Translations under genes and position numbers: made by a program
Assembly: GCF_030247195.1 (NCBI RefSeq)
Contig: NC_080672.1
Span: 66,009,771-66,073,770, forward strand
Source: Topomyia yanbarensis
Taxonomy: Eukaryota > Arthropoda > Insecta > Diptera > Culicidae
Direction: 5' to 3'
DNA: 64,000 nt
Notes under the pieces: generated by a model
What the model was told of the DNA's origin: nothing
Database searches by the model: none
The model's input: only the letters and a program-made list of their open reading frames with translations
Shown: positions 1 through 12,330 of the stretch, piece after piece
Numbering within the stretch: position 1 is the stretch's first letter
Layout: the number at the start of each line of letters is the position of its first letter

Positions 1-1270
1 ACAACACGTTCCATAGTGACATGACCTGGAACTCTAGTGATATGGGGAAACGAACTCTCTTCTACCATCTGTACCATACACTGAAAATTAAGCATCAGAC
101 TCACGGTTCGCGTGCGATCAAACAAGAATACTCACTACATCATTATAAAATCGAAATTATACACTCGAAGTCACATACACGTGGAAAAAACGTTAACATA
201 CAAATGCTTGAGCCCTTCGCGACCACCCACGGCACCTACACCCGCGATCTCGTAAACATGATAACATCCCGGCGATAAAGTGGATGTCTCAGCTCCTATA
301 AATTTTCAAACGCGGTCTCAGGCGTGAACCTCAAAAACCCCCGCGGTCGCACGATCATGAATCGCTCACTTCCGGATGTGCCTATGCTTGATATCAGCAG
401 ACTAGGTCAGTGCCTTCAATTGAACCAATTATAAAAAGAAAGCTCTCATATCCACTGGACACCACGTTACATGGCGACATGACCAAGGACTCTAGTGATA
501 TGGGGTAACTCACTCCCTCTCAGAATGTGAATTGTGCACCGAAAACTAACTAGAAGGTCCGCGTGGCCATCACGCACGCGTATATAGGAATGGCCACACG
601 GTTACAAAGTCCAGTTTTGTACACGCGAAATCACTTGCACGCGAGCACAAGTGACAAACACATTAACATACGAACGCTTAAGCCCTTCGCGATTAACAAC
701 GCACACCTACGTTCGCGATCGCGCAAACTTAATAACACCAATAACAATAACAACAATAATAATGATAAGGAGAACGTTTTAGCACTCACGAAGTTTCAAA
801 CGCTGTCTCAAACGCGAACCTACAAACGTCCGTTTTCGCGCGCTCATGAATCGGTCACGTCCAGAAACTATTATTCTCTGTCCTAATACCTTAGGTCCAT
901 GCTTTCAGTAGGACCAATCAAAAAATGAAGCTAATATCCACTAGACAACACGTTCCATGGCGACATCATCGGGAACTTTTGTGATATGAAAGATCTCACT
1001 TTCTTCTAGCATCTAAGCCGTACACCAAAAATAAAGTATTAGATTCACGGTCCGCGCGCAAATATCCAAAAACACACGCGAATATGCGAAAGGCACACGG
1101 TTATAAAATAGAATTTATACACGCGAAGTTATATACAAACGCATCACGCGATCGAACACGTTAACGTACAAATGCTCGAGCTCTTCGCGATGATACACGC
1201 GATCGCGAGTCCCTACGCCCGCACATATTTGAACCGTACAATGAATATCACATTCATAATCACGGCCCGC
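1..1270. repeat. Tandem satellite, ~460-485 bp unit, three copies
   Basis: Units begin at about 1, 459 and 944 with the shared phrase ACAACACGTTCCATGG and variants, giving periods of about 458 and 485 bp. Each unit carries a recurring order of words: CTAGTGATATGG, then a CACGGTCCGCG block, then ACACGCGAA, then GAGCCCTTCGCGA. The first unit starts at the window edge, so the array probably continues leftwards. Units are clearly diverged. The third ends near 1270 with GAATATCAC and ACGGCCCGC. Short ORFs across it are rich in simple residues and look non-coding. Confidence 0.8.
731..768. repeat. AAC/AAT trinucleotide microsatellite
   Basis: An imperfect run of AAC and AAT triplets inside the second satellite unit. 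It explains a poly-Asn reading in one frame and is not a protein feature. Confidence 0.8.
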
Positions 1271-1399
1271 TACAATTAGCCTAATCCAGTGTTTTAGTGG
1301 GCGTCATTGCCTGTCTCGTCTGCAAATTGTAGTATGTGAATCTGACGGGGAGTTCTTCCGAGAACCTAGCTCTACAGATCCAGTAGGACAACTCTCGAA

Positions 1400-2003
1400 A
1401 AAAAAATTATGAATTAGCACTAGTTATAGTTGAAAAAGAATTATCTTTTGTTTGCTCCAAAGAGTTATATTTTTATTCTAAGGAACCCCCCCCCCCATTT
1501 TTGGCGAAAAAGTGCTTATAACTTGTCAGCGAAAATAGTTATATATGTGGTGCCATGAAACAAATTATTTGCCTTAAAACAATCTTAAAGCTGTCTGAAG
1601 ACTACTTCAGTTTTAAATCTATACCGCAAAAGTTATTTTAATACAACAGTTTTTCTAAGAAACAACCTAACCTTCGATTTTAAATTTGTTGTAAAATAAA
1701 AAAGTATGACAGATTTACATGTCTTCAGCAAACTTCCCTAGAATTTTTCATTCTACAACTTCGCTGAAAGTCGTTGAAGGCTCTAGCTAGAATGATTAAA
1801 AAGGTAATTTTTTGATCTTGGTATAATTAGAACCACCCTAACTGTTGTTTTAATAAAAAGAAGGGGCTCATATACTACGAATTTACTAAAACTAAACAAC
1901 TTAGCCTTATTCAGTCTTCGAAGACTCAATAAGGCTCAGTTGTTTAGTTTTAGTAAAATCTCAAAATTTCTGCTAAACTTTCATTCTGGACCACTGTGCA
2001 ATG
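1400..2003 (+). repeat. Truncated copy of the 1.8 kb TIR element found at 19724-21536
   Basis: From the words TAGTTGAAAAAGAA and TTTGTTTGC onward, this stretch follows 20998-21536 block by block: TGAAGACTACTTC, CCTAACCTTCGATTTTAAAT, CTTCAGCAAACTTCC, and the terminal GGACCACTGTGCAATG. The left two thirds of the element are absent. A C-run of 11 bases lies at 1486-1496. The copy differs from the other by an inverted duplication at 1882-1957. Confidence 0.75.
1882..1957. repeat. Loopless perfect-like hairpin
   Basis: Two 38-base arms (1882-1919 and 1920-1957) are reverse complements at 36 of 38 positions, with the centre at CTTCGAAG and no spacer. The related copy near 21450-21490 has only the right arm, so the left arm is a private inverted duplication. 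Confidence 0.85.
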
Positions 2004-2149
2004 TCAGTACGGTATGACCAATATGATGGAACTGGATAAAGGCGCTTACCGTAAGCCTAAGCTCCATTTTATACTTCCATAAATGTTCTACATCTCGAGT
2101 ACTCTATCCAATATGACAACACCCGAAGCTAATAACCACTGTATTTGGT

Positions 2150-3130
2150 TAGAGTTCCCGGGAATACTGAGCTATTGTTGGTAGCAAAATACAGGTTCTG
2201 AATAAATATATGTACCGGTATTTTCGGTACTATGCAAAGCTATCGATGAGCAATATAATCAACCAAACCATTCGTCACTTATAGGAGACTGTTTCAAACA
2301 TCAACCAGTACGGTGGTATTAGAAGATTAAGGGGTTACATACCTCTTTATTTTTCAAAACCAATGCATCGAAAGTTACAGCGCTTCGAAGCGCCTGCCTG
2401 CCTTGCTCAAAAGCTACTTAACCGATCTGCTTCAATTTTTTTTCAATCGTTCCTAATTAATTTTTGTCATACCTTAACGATCCCATTTTTATACATAAAT
2501 TTTACATTTTGCGGGTAAGAATTTTTAGTGCTCAATACGTCAATTTTTGGGAAAAACGTTCCCATATGTAGGAAAAAAATATTTATTCAACTAATCGTTA
2601 AGGTACGACGGATCATCCTATACTAATGGAATTTGTTGAGATTTTAGTTGATCTGCTGGACCTCTATCGTGATTACCGAAAGCCTCTTGAATAAAATAGA
2701 GTTTCGGGAAAAGACCATAACTCCACTAATTTCCTATATCTTTTCAAAACAGGTTGGCAAGCATGAGGTTTTTTCACTGAAAAATGCACTATCAAAAATC
2801 AATAACTTTGTTGTAATAAATTCATTGCTAAATATTTAGGTATGTAACAAATTCAACTCCTGTTATACGCAACGGGATGTTTTAACTATTTATTCGATTA
2901 TAAATACAGATCTCTTTCATTCATGTATTTGGAACTAGTATGAATAAAATTACAATTGATTTGTTTTTAATGTCCCGTAAGCAACATTCGGTTTGTTTCC
3001 CATTATTCACTATATGCCGAAATAATAAGTTTCGGGCTTAAGCCACGCCTATATAGATTTTGCTGGTAAATATTAATCAATAAAAGCACGAACGCCGACT
3101 TAGTATCTAACCTCGATCCGAATAGGGCAC
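2150..3130 (+). mobile_element. Diverged left part of a TAGGGTT-type hAT-like element
   Basis: The phrases CCCGGGAATAC, GTACCGGTATTTTCGGTAC, TTATTCACT and the ATAAAAG/ACGAAC/TTAGTA block appear in the same order as in the well-bounded element at 56291-57290. A stretch near 2328-2855 has no counterpart there and is probably a later insertion. Its matching right terminus is likely the fragment at 5585-5677. No target duplication is left to prove it. Confidence 0.45.
2328..2855. mobile_element. Possible MITE inserted in the hAT-like relic
   Basis: GGGGTTACATACCT on the left and AGGTATGTAAC on the right form a short inverted pair, about 525 bp apart. The interval is exactly what is missing in the related copy at 56291-57290. 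No convincing target duplication was found. Confidence 0.35.
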
Positions 3131-3312
3131 GTAGGGATCTGACCTGAGTTTGTAATCAACGTTGTTTGATTATATGCAATTCGCATCCAAAGCCAGGTAA
3201 GAAGGAATATGTTTCGTCATGCCGATTCTCACAAACTGAACTGTAGGAAATACATGGGAAAAAGTTTCTACAAGTAATGGATGTCAATTTTCCATCTTTC
3301 GACATAATTCCT

Positions 3313-3838
3313 TTAACCCATTCATGCCCATGTTGTTTGTGGACAACAACGTTTTTAAACAGCTATAACTTTTGATTGATGCAAGATTTGCTCACAAAAA
3401 CAAGTAAGGTTATTCAATGTGACAATTGCCTTTCATTTGAGTATTAACAGTTACAAGGATCAGCTCTAGAACTGAAGTTATTGCAATTAGTGTGATTGGA
3501 ATCCGGTGGAGCAGTGCTGCCAGGGGCAGTTTACGTTGATGACGGAAAAAGAATTTTTCATATATCTTCGTTATGTTGCAATATTATTGAATAGTGATAA
3601 AACCTATCAATTTAGACAGTCTTTGGCTACGTTTTCCACGCAAGTGGACTTTGGTAAATATTCTAGAAAAATTGTATTGAGCATTGGAAGGAAAAAATGA
3701 AGCAGCTTCTAGCACTGCGAGGGTAGCACCTATCTTTATGAAAAAGGCTTTTCGTGTTTCTTGACTCCAGCGTTTTCAAGGAAAAATAGTTTTAAAACCC
3801 TGTCTGCATTAGAAAAAAGTTGGGCATGAAAGGGTTAA
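3313..3838. mobile_element. piggyBac-like MITE with TTAA ends
   Basis: The element is bounded by TTAA at 3313-3316 and 3835-3838. Its ends are inverted: CCCATTCATGCCCA on the left and TGGGCATGAAAGGG on the right. TTAA duplication with CCC-starting ends is the hallmark of piggyBac-type elements. The body is about 518 bp and has no transposase ORF. A second copy lies at 51331-53091, sharing internal words such as GGAGCAGTGCTGCCAGGG and TTTGCTCACAAAAACAAGTA, which confirms the boundaries. Confidence 0.85.
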
Positions 3839-5584
3839 GGAACTCCAAGTTGGCGCGCGTTGCAAATCGACGTACTGTGATTTCATCATCATCCATGTTC
3901 ACGGAAATCTTGGCTCAGACATTGTTGTATTCGATGTTGTGTTGCATGAAATTCTTCACAATGACGCTTCCAGCCTCGGTTAAACTTCTGGGAACGTTGA
4001 CAGTACCACATTACGCGCACGATGTGTTACTTCCCTGAGGAATGTCGCCGTTATCACCTTTTGGAACTGTTCCACCAAGCGCACGTTTGGTCTAATACGA
4101 AATTGTTTGAAGTCAGTTGCAATGACAATTCTCGTAGTAGAAAGCACGTTTGAATCTGTGGTTTTCTGATTTTGAAAGATACTGCTCTGTTTTTGCAGTG
4201 AATAAGCAACAAAGTAGTGGACATGAATTCCCTATTGGGAATTATGATTGCATAATGCCAGGCGGTTGGCTCCTTAGCCATAAGACAAGAGTACGTTTTC
4301 GCTTTCCCGTCAGCAAACCAGAGCTTCTGTTTTGCTTCCCGGGACATCACCCAGGATAAGTCAGTTGCTTAGACGTTCACATATGTCGTGCGAACTGTTT
4401 GGAATTTTTTGTGTCTAACTAGTCTAACTAATTTGGATTCTAGTTTAGATACATCGTCTAACTAGACACTCAGATGGTGCTGGTTACTGATGAGATGAAT
4501 TCGAAACACAAAAAATCAACACTTAATTTAAGTCAGGTTTCGTTCCCTTAACGCGAAAATTGGTTTAATAAAATTTTCTTTATTGGGAATTAAGATTGCA
4601 TAGTAAACATTAATTGCTTGGTTTATTGATAGGGGACCCGGGGCTATTAGGACCGTGGGGTTAATTCAGATCTACTCGATTTCTCAGAAAATCGTAAGAC
4701 TTTCTGACTGTCGTACATATTCGTGGCAGTTCCATTCTGAAACATTAATTTTGACGGATGAATCTCATTCTGCAGAAACGAGATACAACGTGTTTTATTT
4801 TTTTGTCACCCTCAAAACAAAGAGCATTATAATGGTAAAGCCGTGATTAAAGTAGCAATTAAAAGTGAAAAAATACCAGGTTAATGTTCTGGGAAGCTTG
4901 AGACCTCTATTTTATGGAATGATTCTTGTTTAGCTGAAAACACAGATATTTTCAAAGCGCGCTTGCCATATTTGTGCGAAATGAGCGTACCGGGCTATTT
5001 GATCCCCCATTCCACCAACTACCGTTCAGCGGCTTGCGGCTACGAACACGATTGCACAAGCCACAGCAAAGAAAATACATGATGCGCCAAGCAACAGCTG
5101 TAACCGTCCAGATTTTTTTCACCACAATAATTTTTTTGTGCTGCTTAATGAGTTTCTCCAATAAAGATTTCATAGGTAAACACAATTCCATTGCAAAAAA
5201 AAAATTAAAAAAATTGCGGGTCCGAATGGCCTTGTAGGGAGGTCCGGATTATCCCTACATTGTAAAAGGATGGAAAAACGTAGAGTTTTGCGTATCGTCG
5301 CCTAGCGTTGCAGATGAGCTTTTATGGCACCAAAATGCAACTGAGGTTTCAAACTAACAATTGGGACCTTTGACCGATAAATTCTTTAACATCTATCCAC
5401 CTAAAAGGGCAATTTGCTTAGGTAGGTCAGGATAGCCTCGGGTTCTCCCACCTATAACAAAGTATTTTTTTCTTCGGCTCTGGGAGAGATTAGAAGGTAG
5501 ACTGAAGCATTTAAAAGCTTATCAATAAAAGTATATTTTTTAACATTTTATGTCGCTCTAGTGTTTTTTTAGTTTTTTTTGGAC
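3839..5584. other. Unassigned AT-rich sequence
   Basis: No conserved domain, splice-flanked ORF or bounded repeat was recognised. ORFs are under 100 codons and overlap on both strands, as chance ORFs do. Confidence 0.5.
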
Positions 5585-5677
5585 AAGAACATCCCAGCAC
5601 CGGTATTTTCCCGGTACTGAGGGATACAGTACTGGGGAACCGGCTTTCGCGAAAAAGGGTCGCAACTAGGAACCCTA
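5585..5677 (+). mobile_element. Right terminus of a TAGGGTT-type hAT-like element
   Basis: CACCGGTATTTTCCCGGTAC, CAGTACTGGGGAACCGG, TTTCGCGAAAA, GGGTCG and final AACCCTA match the right end of the element at 56291-57290. It probably belongs with the left half at 2150-3130, the two being separated by later insertions. Confidence 0.5.
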
Positions 5678-5689
5678 TGTACAAGCTGA

Positions 5690-6360
5690 CTATGTTGTCT
5701 CTGTTATAGAACCACACGTCCAAGCGGTTGAGGGTCAAGAAACCTTTAGTGAAGATGTAACCAGTTCTGTTGGAGTCTTAGTTCGTATGCTATCAGGGGT
5801 TGGCAAAACCGAAGAGCGTATGTTCTCCAAAAAATGTGAGCTCCCTAGCCAAAGGAAAAATGAGGCGGTTCGACAGCTACATTCAATATAATCAGGCTAG
5901 GTATCGCTGCTTTGCTAATGCGGTTTACCGAATACTCAACCAACAACCCCGAAGATTTTAAATGCGGATACAAGATGAAACCATCGGGAATGTTTAGCGG
6001 AAATATATTGTAAACTCTGTACTTGCAACGTCAGAATGCTGATGGACCCTGAAAAAGTCGATGATGGACGAAATTGCAGTGTTTCGGGAAGTTTGATAAG
6101 AAAGCACAGGAGAACAAGAATTCCGCGCAGTGAACCCAACTCCAGGCACCTCGTGATAGTACCATATCTATTGCAGTAACCAGTAGCGACGGGTCATCAG
6201 ATAGCGGCCATTGGGTATCTGCGTGTTGGAAATAAAAAACAAGTTTTTCTACTATACAAAATGCAACCAGTTGTATGAAGCAATCCAGCGCTTAAACCTG
6301 GGTGGAAAAAGAAATGCTTTCAGATTGATTAATTGGCCTCTTATTCCCTATCTCATAAAC
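5690..6360. other. No recognisable feature
   Basis: Only short, overlapping ORFs without domain signatures are present. No repeat partner was noticed elsewhere in the window. Confidence 0.4.
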
Positions 6361-6369
6361 TCGAGCGTA

Positions 6370-6580
6370 CTAACTATAATTACTACCTGTAGGATACTCC
6401 ACCGTATTCTGTTAGCAGACTACCACAGCTGGCTGAATCCTTGGTCAGCGAATACCTAACGAGTTTCGAGAAAAACAATGTACGACGGATCAAGTGAATA
6501 CCCGATAAATCCTGAATGTGTGTTGATTTCAAAGCAGCGTTCGATTCAGTTAAACAAATCAATTTGTGGCTGAATCCTTT
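6370..6580 (+). pseudogene. RTE-type reverse transcriptase relic
   Basis: With frameshifts, the + strand reads LPQLAESLVSEY, then FREKQCTTDQ, and then VDFKAAFDSVKQ at about 6521. These match the order of RTE-clade RT motifs (LAE.FVGEYQ, FR.GRSTTDQ, and the palm motif DFKAAYDSV). Stops and two frame changes lie within 200 bp, so it is a dead fragment. The flanking sequence does not continue the RT. Confidence 0.55.
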
Positions 6581-6589
6581 GTCAGCATT

Positions 6590-8675
6590 TTTAATTCAAT
6601 TGTCATGAAATGTTAACAAAATTTCACGCAAAATACTAGAAAACCATCGCCGTGATTTTTCACGCATCGTGCGATAAAATTTTCAACATATTCACTATAC
6701 TATTAAGTTATAAGTATATGGATTTCATTAAATTTTCTTTACCTCAACACAGAAATAAAAACAACTGAATTGTAAACTTTATTTGGTTGTGTTTAACGTT
6801 GAAACATACTGATTCGGCATAGATGTTACAACGAAGGCATGATTGTTACACGTTACACATCAGTACGGCATTAGGCCTATTTTTAGCGAGCGAATAGTAG
6901 AATTTGTTGTAGAATTTTTGATTTTCTCATATCGACAAATCATGTAGTCTCTATGTACAATATTTACCCTCTTAATGTAACGTAATACAAATTCTGCACT
7001 CTGTAATGAAATGTTAGTGATCCTCATCCTCAAAAGCAATTTCAAAGAAATCTGTGAAATTACACACATTCAGACGACTCCTTTTCAATTTTCTCACACG
7101 GCCATTAATCCACTTAATAATGCCAGTCGGAAATGGACAATTTTACAGGGTTTTTTGCTCGACCACTTGTTGTTGCGCTGCACGTCATGCAAGATTCGTT
7201 GATCGTGATTACCAGCGAGCTTATAACTTAAACTTATTTCGTCCCCCTTTCCACGACTCGCTGGGGTGCCGACGGAAAAGTTGCATCATTTGCGTACAAT
7301 ATGCAATCCGAAAAGGGCATATTTAACGGCTTCGGTAGCCATAAGCGAACGGTGGTAAGAAAAAAGTGGCCCAAAATTAAATCGCGCAATCCGTTAGCTA
7401 ACCTGGACATGGCTTCATGCACCACTGACAACGGCAATAATAATAAACAAAAGAGAGAACAACCGACCAACACCCTTTCATAATGAATTCCGGAAGCCGA
7501 GTGGCAAATCGAAAATCGCATAACCATTACAACCGTTTATACCATGATGGAGGAGCACAGCTCCGAACAAAAGCGAGACTGCGCGTACGTATGTACTTTA
7601 GAGGCTCGAAAAATTTAGCCCTCGCTCCAAGTTCGTTTTTTATTTGTTTTGTCGTTAACATACATTATACGTGCAGTCAGTGGAAGCAGCTGATTGGGAT
7701 TGAAACGGAAACTCTGATTGGTCAACTGTCTGAATGTCATTGCGCATTGCAACGTGCTCTCAGTGCTGTCAATCAAATTGTTTCTCGCTTACTAGCTTGA
7801 TTTCATCTATGTGTCACATGGGAAATTCTTATACGCTAAGCGGAAAACGAGTTTACTGGAATATCATCATAATGAATTTAGAGGTATTTTCTCGGCTGTA
7901 GTATACACTACATTGCTTTTGTAGAACCTGTTTATCAATACTATTCTAGTAAGACTTTAGCGCCCAAAATGTTAAAAGAAAATTAATACTCAAACATTTT
8001 TATGACTTGCGGGTATATTCTACCAAACACAGGGTAGTTTTGTGAAGCTCACAACTATTCTTCAAACTCCAAGAAACTCCTACGTTCTGAAAGGCAACCG
8101 TAAGAATCTTTGGGAAGACTTAGAAACTTCAACGATCTTTTTCGAAATCATGGGATCCTACAATCTTCGAGGCGACTTTAGGTACTCCTTACTGCGAGCT
8201 ACAAGAAAATTCTATAAAACTTAATATTGTTCAACGAAACCTATGTTCCCAGCATGTAGGGAATGCCCCACAAAACCCGCGTATTTTAGAGTTATCCGAG
8301 CCTCAACCTTTTCTGATATCAATTAATAAAATTTTAATGTTTTTCGATAGTGGTTAAACTTTGTTGGCATCTTAGAACAAACGACTTTTCGTGAGATAAA
8401 ATTTTGGCCCTGAAGATGTCTCACAAGAAAATCATTAAGTATAATATCCATATAAGGTTCCGGTCAGTTCCAGAATTTTTCGCTTCTTCCGATACCGATT
8501 TTACGGAAATGAATATCTTGGCATATTTTAAACAGATTTTGATTCCGTGATCGACAAAACAAAGCCTTCAATATCATCAACTAAACTTCAATCAAGCGTA
8601 GTTACTGCTCAAGCAGTAACGAATGCCGGAACAATAGGACCTACGCTCTGTGTTTCTGATAACTATGTGAGGTCT
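6590..8675. other. No recognisable gene
   Basis: AT-rich, with several ORFs of 60-105 codons on both strands (for example 7483-7800 + and 7234-7527 -). They overlap one another, lack domain motifs and have no supported splice sites. Confidence 0.4.
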
Positions 8676-9142
8676 ATTACCTCCAAATCAACAGCCAGCA
8701 CTGAAAAAACGAAGAGGCAAAACGCAAAAAAACGCGGATGTGTCCAACACACAATCTCAACCGTGAACTTTTGCAGAACACCTCTCGATTCGATTCCAGA
8801 ATGTTGCCATCATAACTGTTCATATTATTCGTAATCATCTCAAATATTTATAAAGCGACATGACGGAGTCTCAGGTTAATTTTTATAACCAACACTCTGA
8901 GGTATTAGTGTTCTCAGCGATTGAAGTGAAAGTTATTAGTATACATCTTAAACAAAATGATAAATGGGCATGTTAAGAGAGACTCCGATAAATAAAACAC
9001 GATCCAAACTCGAATTCATCCATTACCTCCAAATCAACAGCCAGCACTGAAAATACGAAAAACATGCATGGATGTGTCCAACACACAACCCCAACCGTGA
9101 ACTTTCACACAACACCTCTCGATTCGATTCCAGAATGATTCC
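8676..9142 (+). repeat. Direct duplication of a ~130 bp segment
   Basis: The segment at 8676-8815 recurs at 9024-9142. Shared words include CCAAATCAACAGCCAGCACT, GGATGTGTCCAACACACAA and ACACCTCTCGATTCGATTCC. The copies are about 345 bp apart in the same orientation, with small internal indels. The nature of the element is unknown; it may be a short direct terminal repeat or a local duplication. Confidence 0.75.
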
Positions 9143-9149
9143 AACATCA

Positions 9150-12100
9150 AAATTTATTTATTCGTTATGTCTTGTATCTACCACACTGATAGAAGAAAAA
9201 AGCGAAAGTTTCTATTTTTGTAAACTGCGACCTATGTGACCAAATAGAGAAAACTAAAACAGGTAAAAGATGACGGGTTAATTGGAGGATGAAAAGTATG
9301 TGCCAATCGTAACAATTAACATTCAGCTTCTAATTGGAAATATTTAAGGTGTAACCTAACGATACAATGGAAATGAGCTAGTTTGATCGTAAAGGTTTCG
9401 TAATCATGTATTAATTGGAAGACGAGTGAAACCACTTCTTCCGTTATACCGGAACCATAACGTTTGATTGAACCATGCTAGCGTCAATGATTGATCATTG
9501 GTTATTACTTCAGTCATGCTAAATTACGTTATAAACTTAACCAATTCAACTGCTTCGAAATTAGCTTTAATTTACCCATTTGTACCGCCCCATCGTATAC
9601 CAATAGTAATTCATTACTCTCTAACTAGATCCAGGGATATCGATTTCCCCAAATTTCATACATCGCATCGCGTGCTAATACACCCATCAGCAGTGAGTAC
9701 CGAACCATTTGTAACACTATATACTCCGGGCCTCGGCTCGTAACGCTTTCGGTTCCTAATTCGCCTAAATTGGAAAAATAAAAACATGAATTACTATGCG
9801 GCAACCTTCGATATCGCGTCGGTTGGAAAAGTTTGAATTAATGTACATTCAGTATGGTCAGTGGTGAATTGAAACGGCGGAACGTAAACAGTTTCTACCA
9901 TTACCCACAGCTAGTATGAGTGAGTTCGTTTCTGGGTTGTGACAAGGCAGACGACCAGTCTGCTTAAGGTGAATTACCCTTAGTATTTCAACCTAAGCTT
10001 TTTTCCAGATGCAGTGACAGACTACGATACAATAGGGTAGGATCCAATTAGAGAGGATGCCACACCATTGCGTTAATACTCAATGATAGATTTTGTATTA
10101 ATTGGTACATTGATTTTTTCTTTGATTCTAAGAAACAATTCAAAAATAAGGTTATAATGCTAAATGTGCGCTACAAACTTTGAATGGAGTGCCCCTATTT
10201 TTATCCTAATCGGCGACAGAACGTGTAGCCATTCGACATGTTGCAAGCTTTTTTTCTCGGTTAACTCTTGAACGTTGTTTCTACAGAATTTCGTGTATGG
10301 TGGAACTGTATAATAGTGACACAGCAATATTCAAAATCAACAGCCACTGCGTTGAACTTGTATTTTGTTTTGGCTTAAGCAATCTCACTATCAATTCATC
10401 CATATCTATTACCTTTTACATGAAGTTTTTGTTACGTATTTACAGGTATATGGTTTCAAGTGCTTATCTGATATTCAAACGTTTCCCTGAATTATAATTA
10501 TATTAAACAAACCTGTAGAATGCAATCAAAATTTAATTTTGACTTATCACAAAATTTTTGGTAGCAAAGTATGAGACTCTTCGCTAACTGTGCTGTTAAT
10601 AATATTCTTTCCGATCGTTTTATCCTTTATTTTATTTTATTTCTCAATCCAAAATGCTTCCCGGGTTTTTAAATGGCATTGCAATTATTGCGGTCCAAAG
10701 GATAATAATGCCTTGGTGGAGCGGTACAGAGAGGTCAACCCTTACGGGGTTCGCCCCTTAAACCTACACATAGAATTAGAAAGTCTTTCGACCTCTTTCG
10801 AAGAGCAGAGGACCCCAAGCTCGAAGCGTCTTAAAACTGCCTGCCGAAGCAGGCAGCAACTTGTCTCAATAACTTTTCAAATTGGTTCTAGCGCTGCGTT
10901 AGTAGTGGAGGATTTTGTTCGAACTGTAAGGCGCTTTGTTCATAAACTAGTCGCCATATGGTCGAACCCTGTTACTGTAACTGACCTGTACACTGAGAAT
11001 CGGCTGAGAAGTTCGTTCAAATAGAAGGAAATAATTTTGAAAAGTGAATATGGTACCATGACTTTACTTTGCTAAGGAAAATATTAAGGGAGGTAAGGGT
11101 TTCAGCAAGAAAAAAAGCACTTTTTAGGGAATTTTTTTTAGAACCTTGGGTGAAGTGAATTGACCAAAACTTTTGAGTATTATAATGTATCATTTAAATA
11201 ACATTCTGTAATTTTTCTATGCAAAAATGTCGACGAGCGACTCGGTGATGAAGCTTTTTGTGGAACCTCTCTGGAAAAAAAACAATTTGCGGAGGCAACT
11301 TAAGCCATTCAAAAAGTACTTAACCGATTTATTTCAAATTTTGCATGCGCATTCTATGTAAAAAATACCTAACCCCTAAGTTGAGTTTTTGAGATATTTT
11401 TTCAATTAGGGGTGCTTTTGATTGATTCTTTTCACCCAAATTTGTAAAAAAAAATCGCAAAAAAGTATTTTTTACACTAAAACTCTTAACTGCTCTTAAA
11501 GGAGTTAAATATTGGAAGAGAAGACGCTTTCACTAAAACTATACGTAAACTAACATAAACATATATGTAAAAACCTGATGTATTAAAATCGTTTTGTGCA
11601 TGAAGGAATCAAAGCAAAATTTTAGTAAGTCGAGGAATTTTCGTTTCGACTTCGTCTCATCAGTATCTGACACTGACTTGGCGCCAGATAGATGCTAATC
11701 TAAAACTAAAAACAATATTTGTGTTAACAACATACCAACTGTTCGCTAGCGACATCCCGTATCTACAGACGACCTGTTAGCTGACGATAAACATAGCGCA
11801 ATCGAACCTGGTGTTCCGAAAGCAAACCACTGCCTACATAGCACTGTGCTATATTTTCCCTAATAAAAAGGCATAACACCCTACTTTAGTAAGTAGAAGG
11901 AATAGCTTTTCGACGTCGTCTCATCAGTATCTGGCGCTAACTATCAATATTTTATTGAGTTACTCTATTGCCGGTGTCCTACTGATTACATCAAAATTTC
12001 ACATTTAAATTTATAGTTTAATATGACCAAGTCGGTAGTAATTTGTGTATTATTTATTTTCCAAAATTAGCGTTGTAGAAATTTGACCAAAGGTATAGGT

Positions 12101-12330
12101 CTAAAAGTTTATGCAAATACTCTTAAGTAATAGGAAGAGCATTTTTGTGAGCATCAACCTTGAAAAGGACGTAAAAATAAACCAGAGTACCCTAAATTGG
12201 ACAAGATATCACACAAGTTTTCCTAAACAAGAGAATAGTTTACTAGTTTGAAATTTGCCAAAAAAATACTTAGAACCTTGAAGTGCAATGTCGATGGTAA
12301 AAACAAGCTGTCATTGTAAATTTTTAATCA
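9150..12330 (+). other. Mostly unassigned; short direct repeat and one orphan ORF
   Basis: A 60 bp phrase (TAGTAAGT, then TTTCGAC, then GTCTCATCAGTATCTG) occurs at about 11622-11690 and again at about 11886-11945. A 144-codon ORF at 10590-11024 includes WHCNYC, reminiscent of the end of the PHD-type finger in some CR1-like ORF1 proteins, but nothing else supports that. The rest shows no pattern I can name. Confidence 0.4.

Noticed and set aside
7234..7800. Opposed ORFs of 97 and 105 codons as candidate genes
   Set aside because: They lie back to back, lack motifs and have no start context or splice evidence.
10590..11024. 144-codon ORF with WHCNYC, possibly an ORF1 PHD-finger end
   Set aside because: Only one half-motif; no other retroelement feature adjoins it, so it is not called as a gene.
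11622..11945. LTR-like direct repeats
   Set aside because: Only about 60 bp, diverged, no TG...CA ends, primer site or coding region between them.
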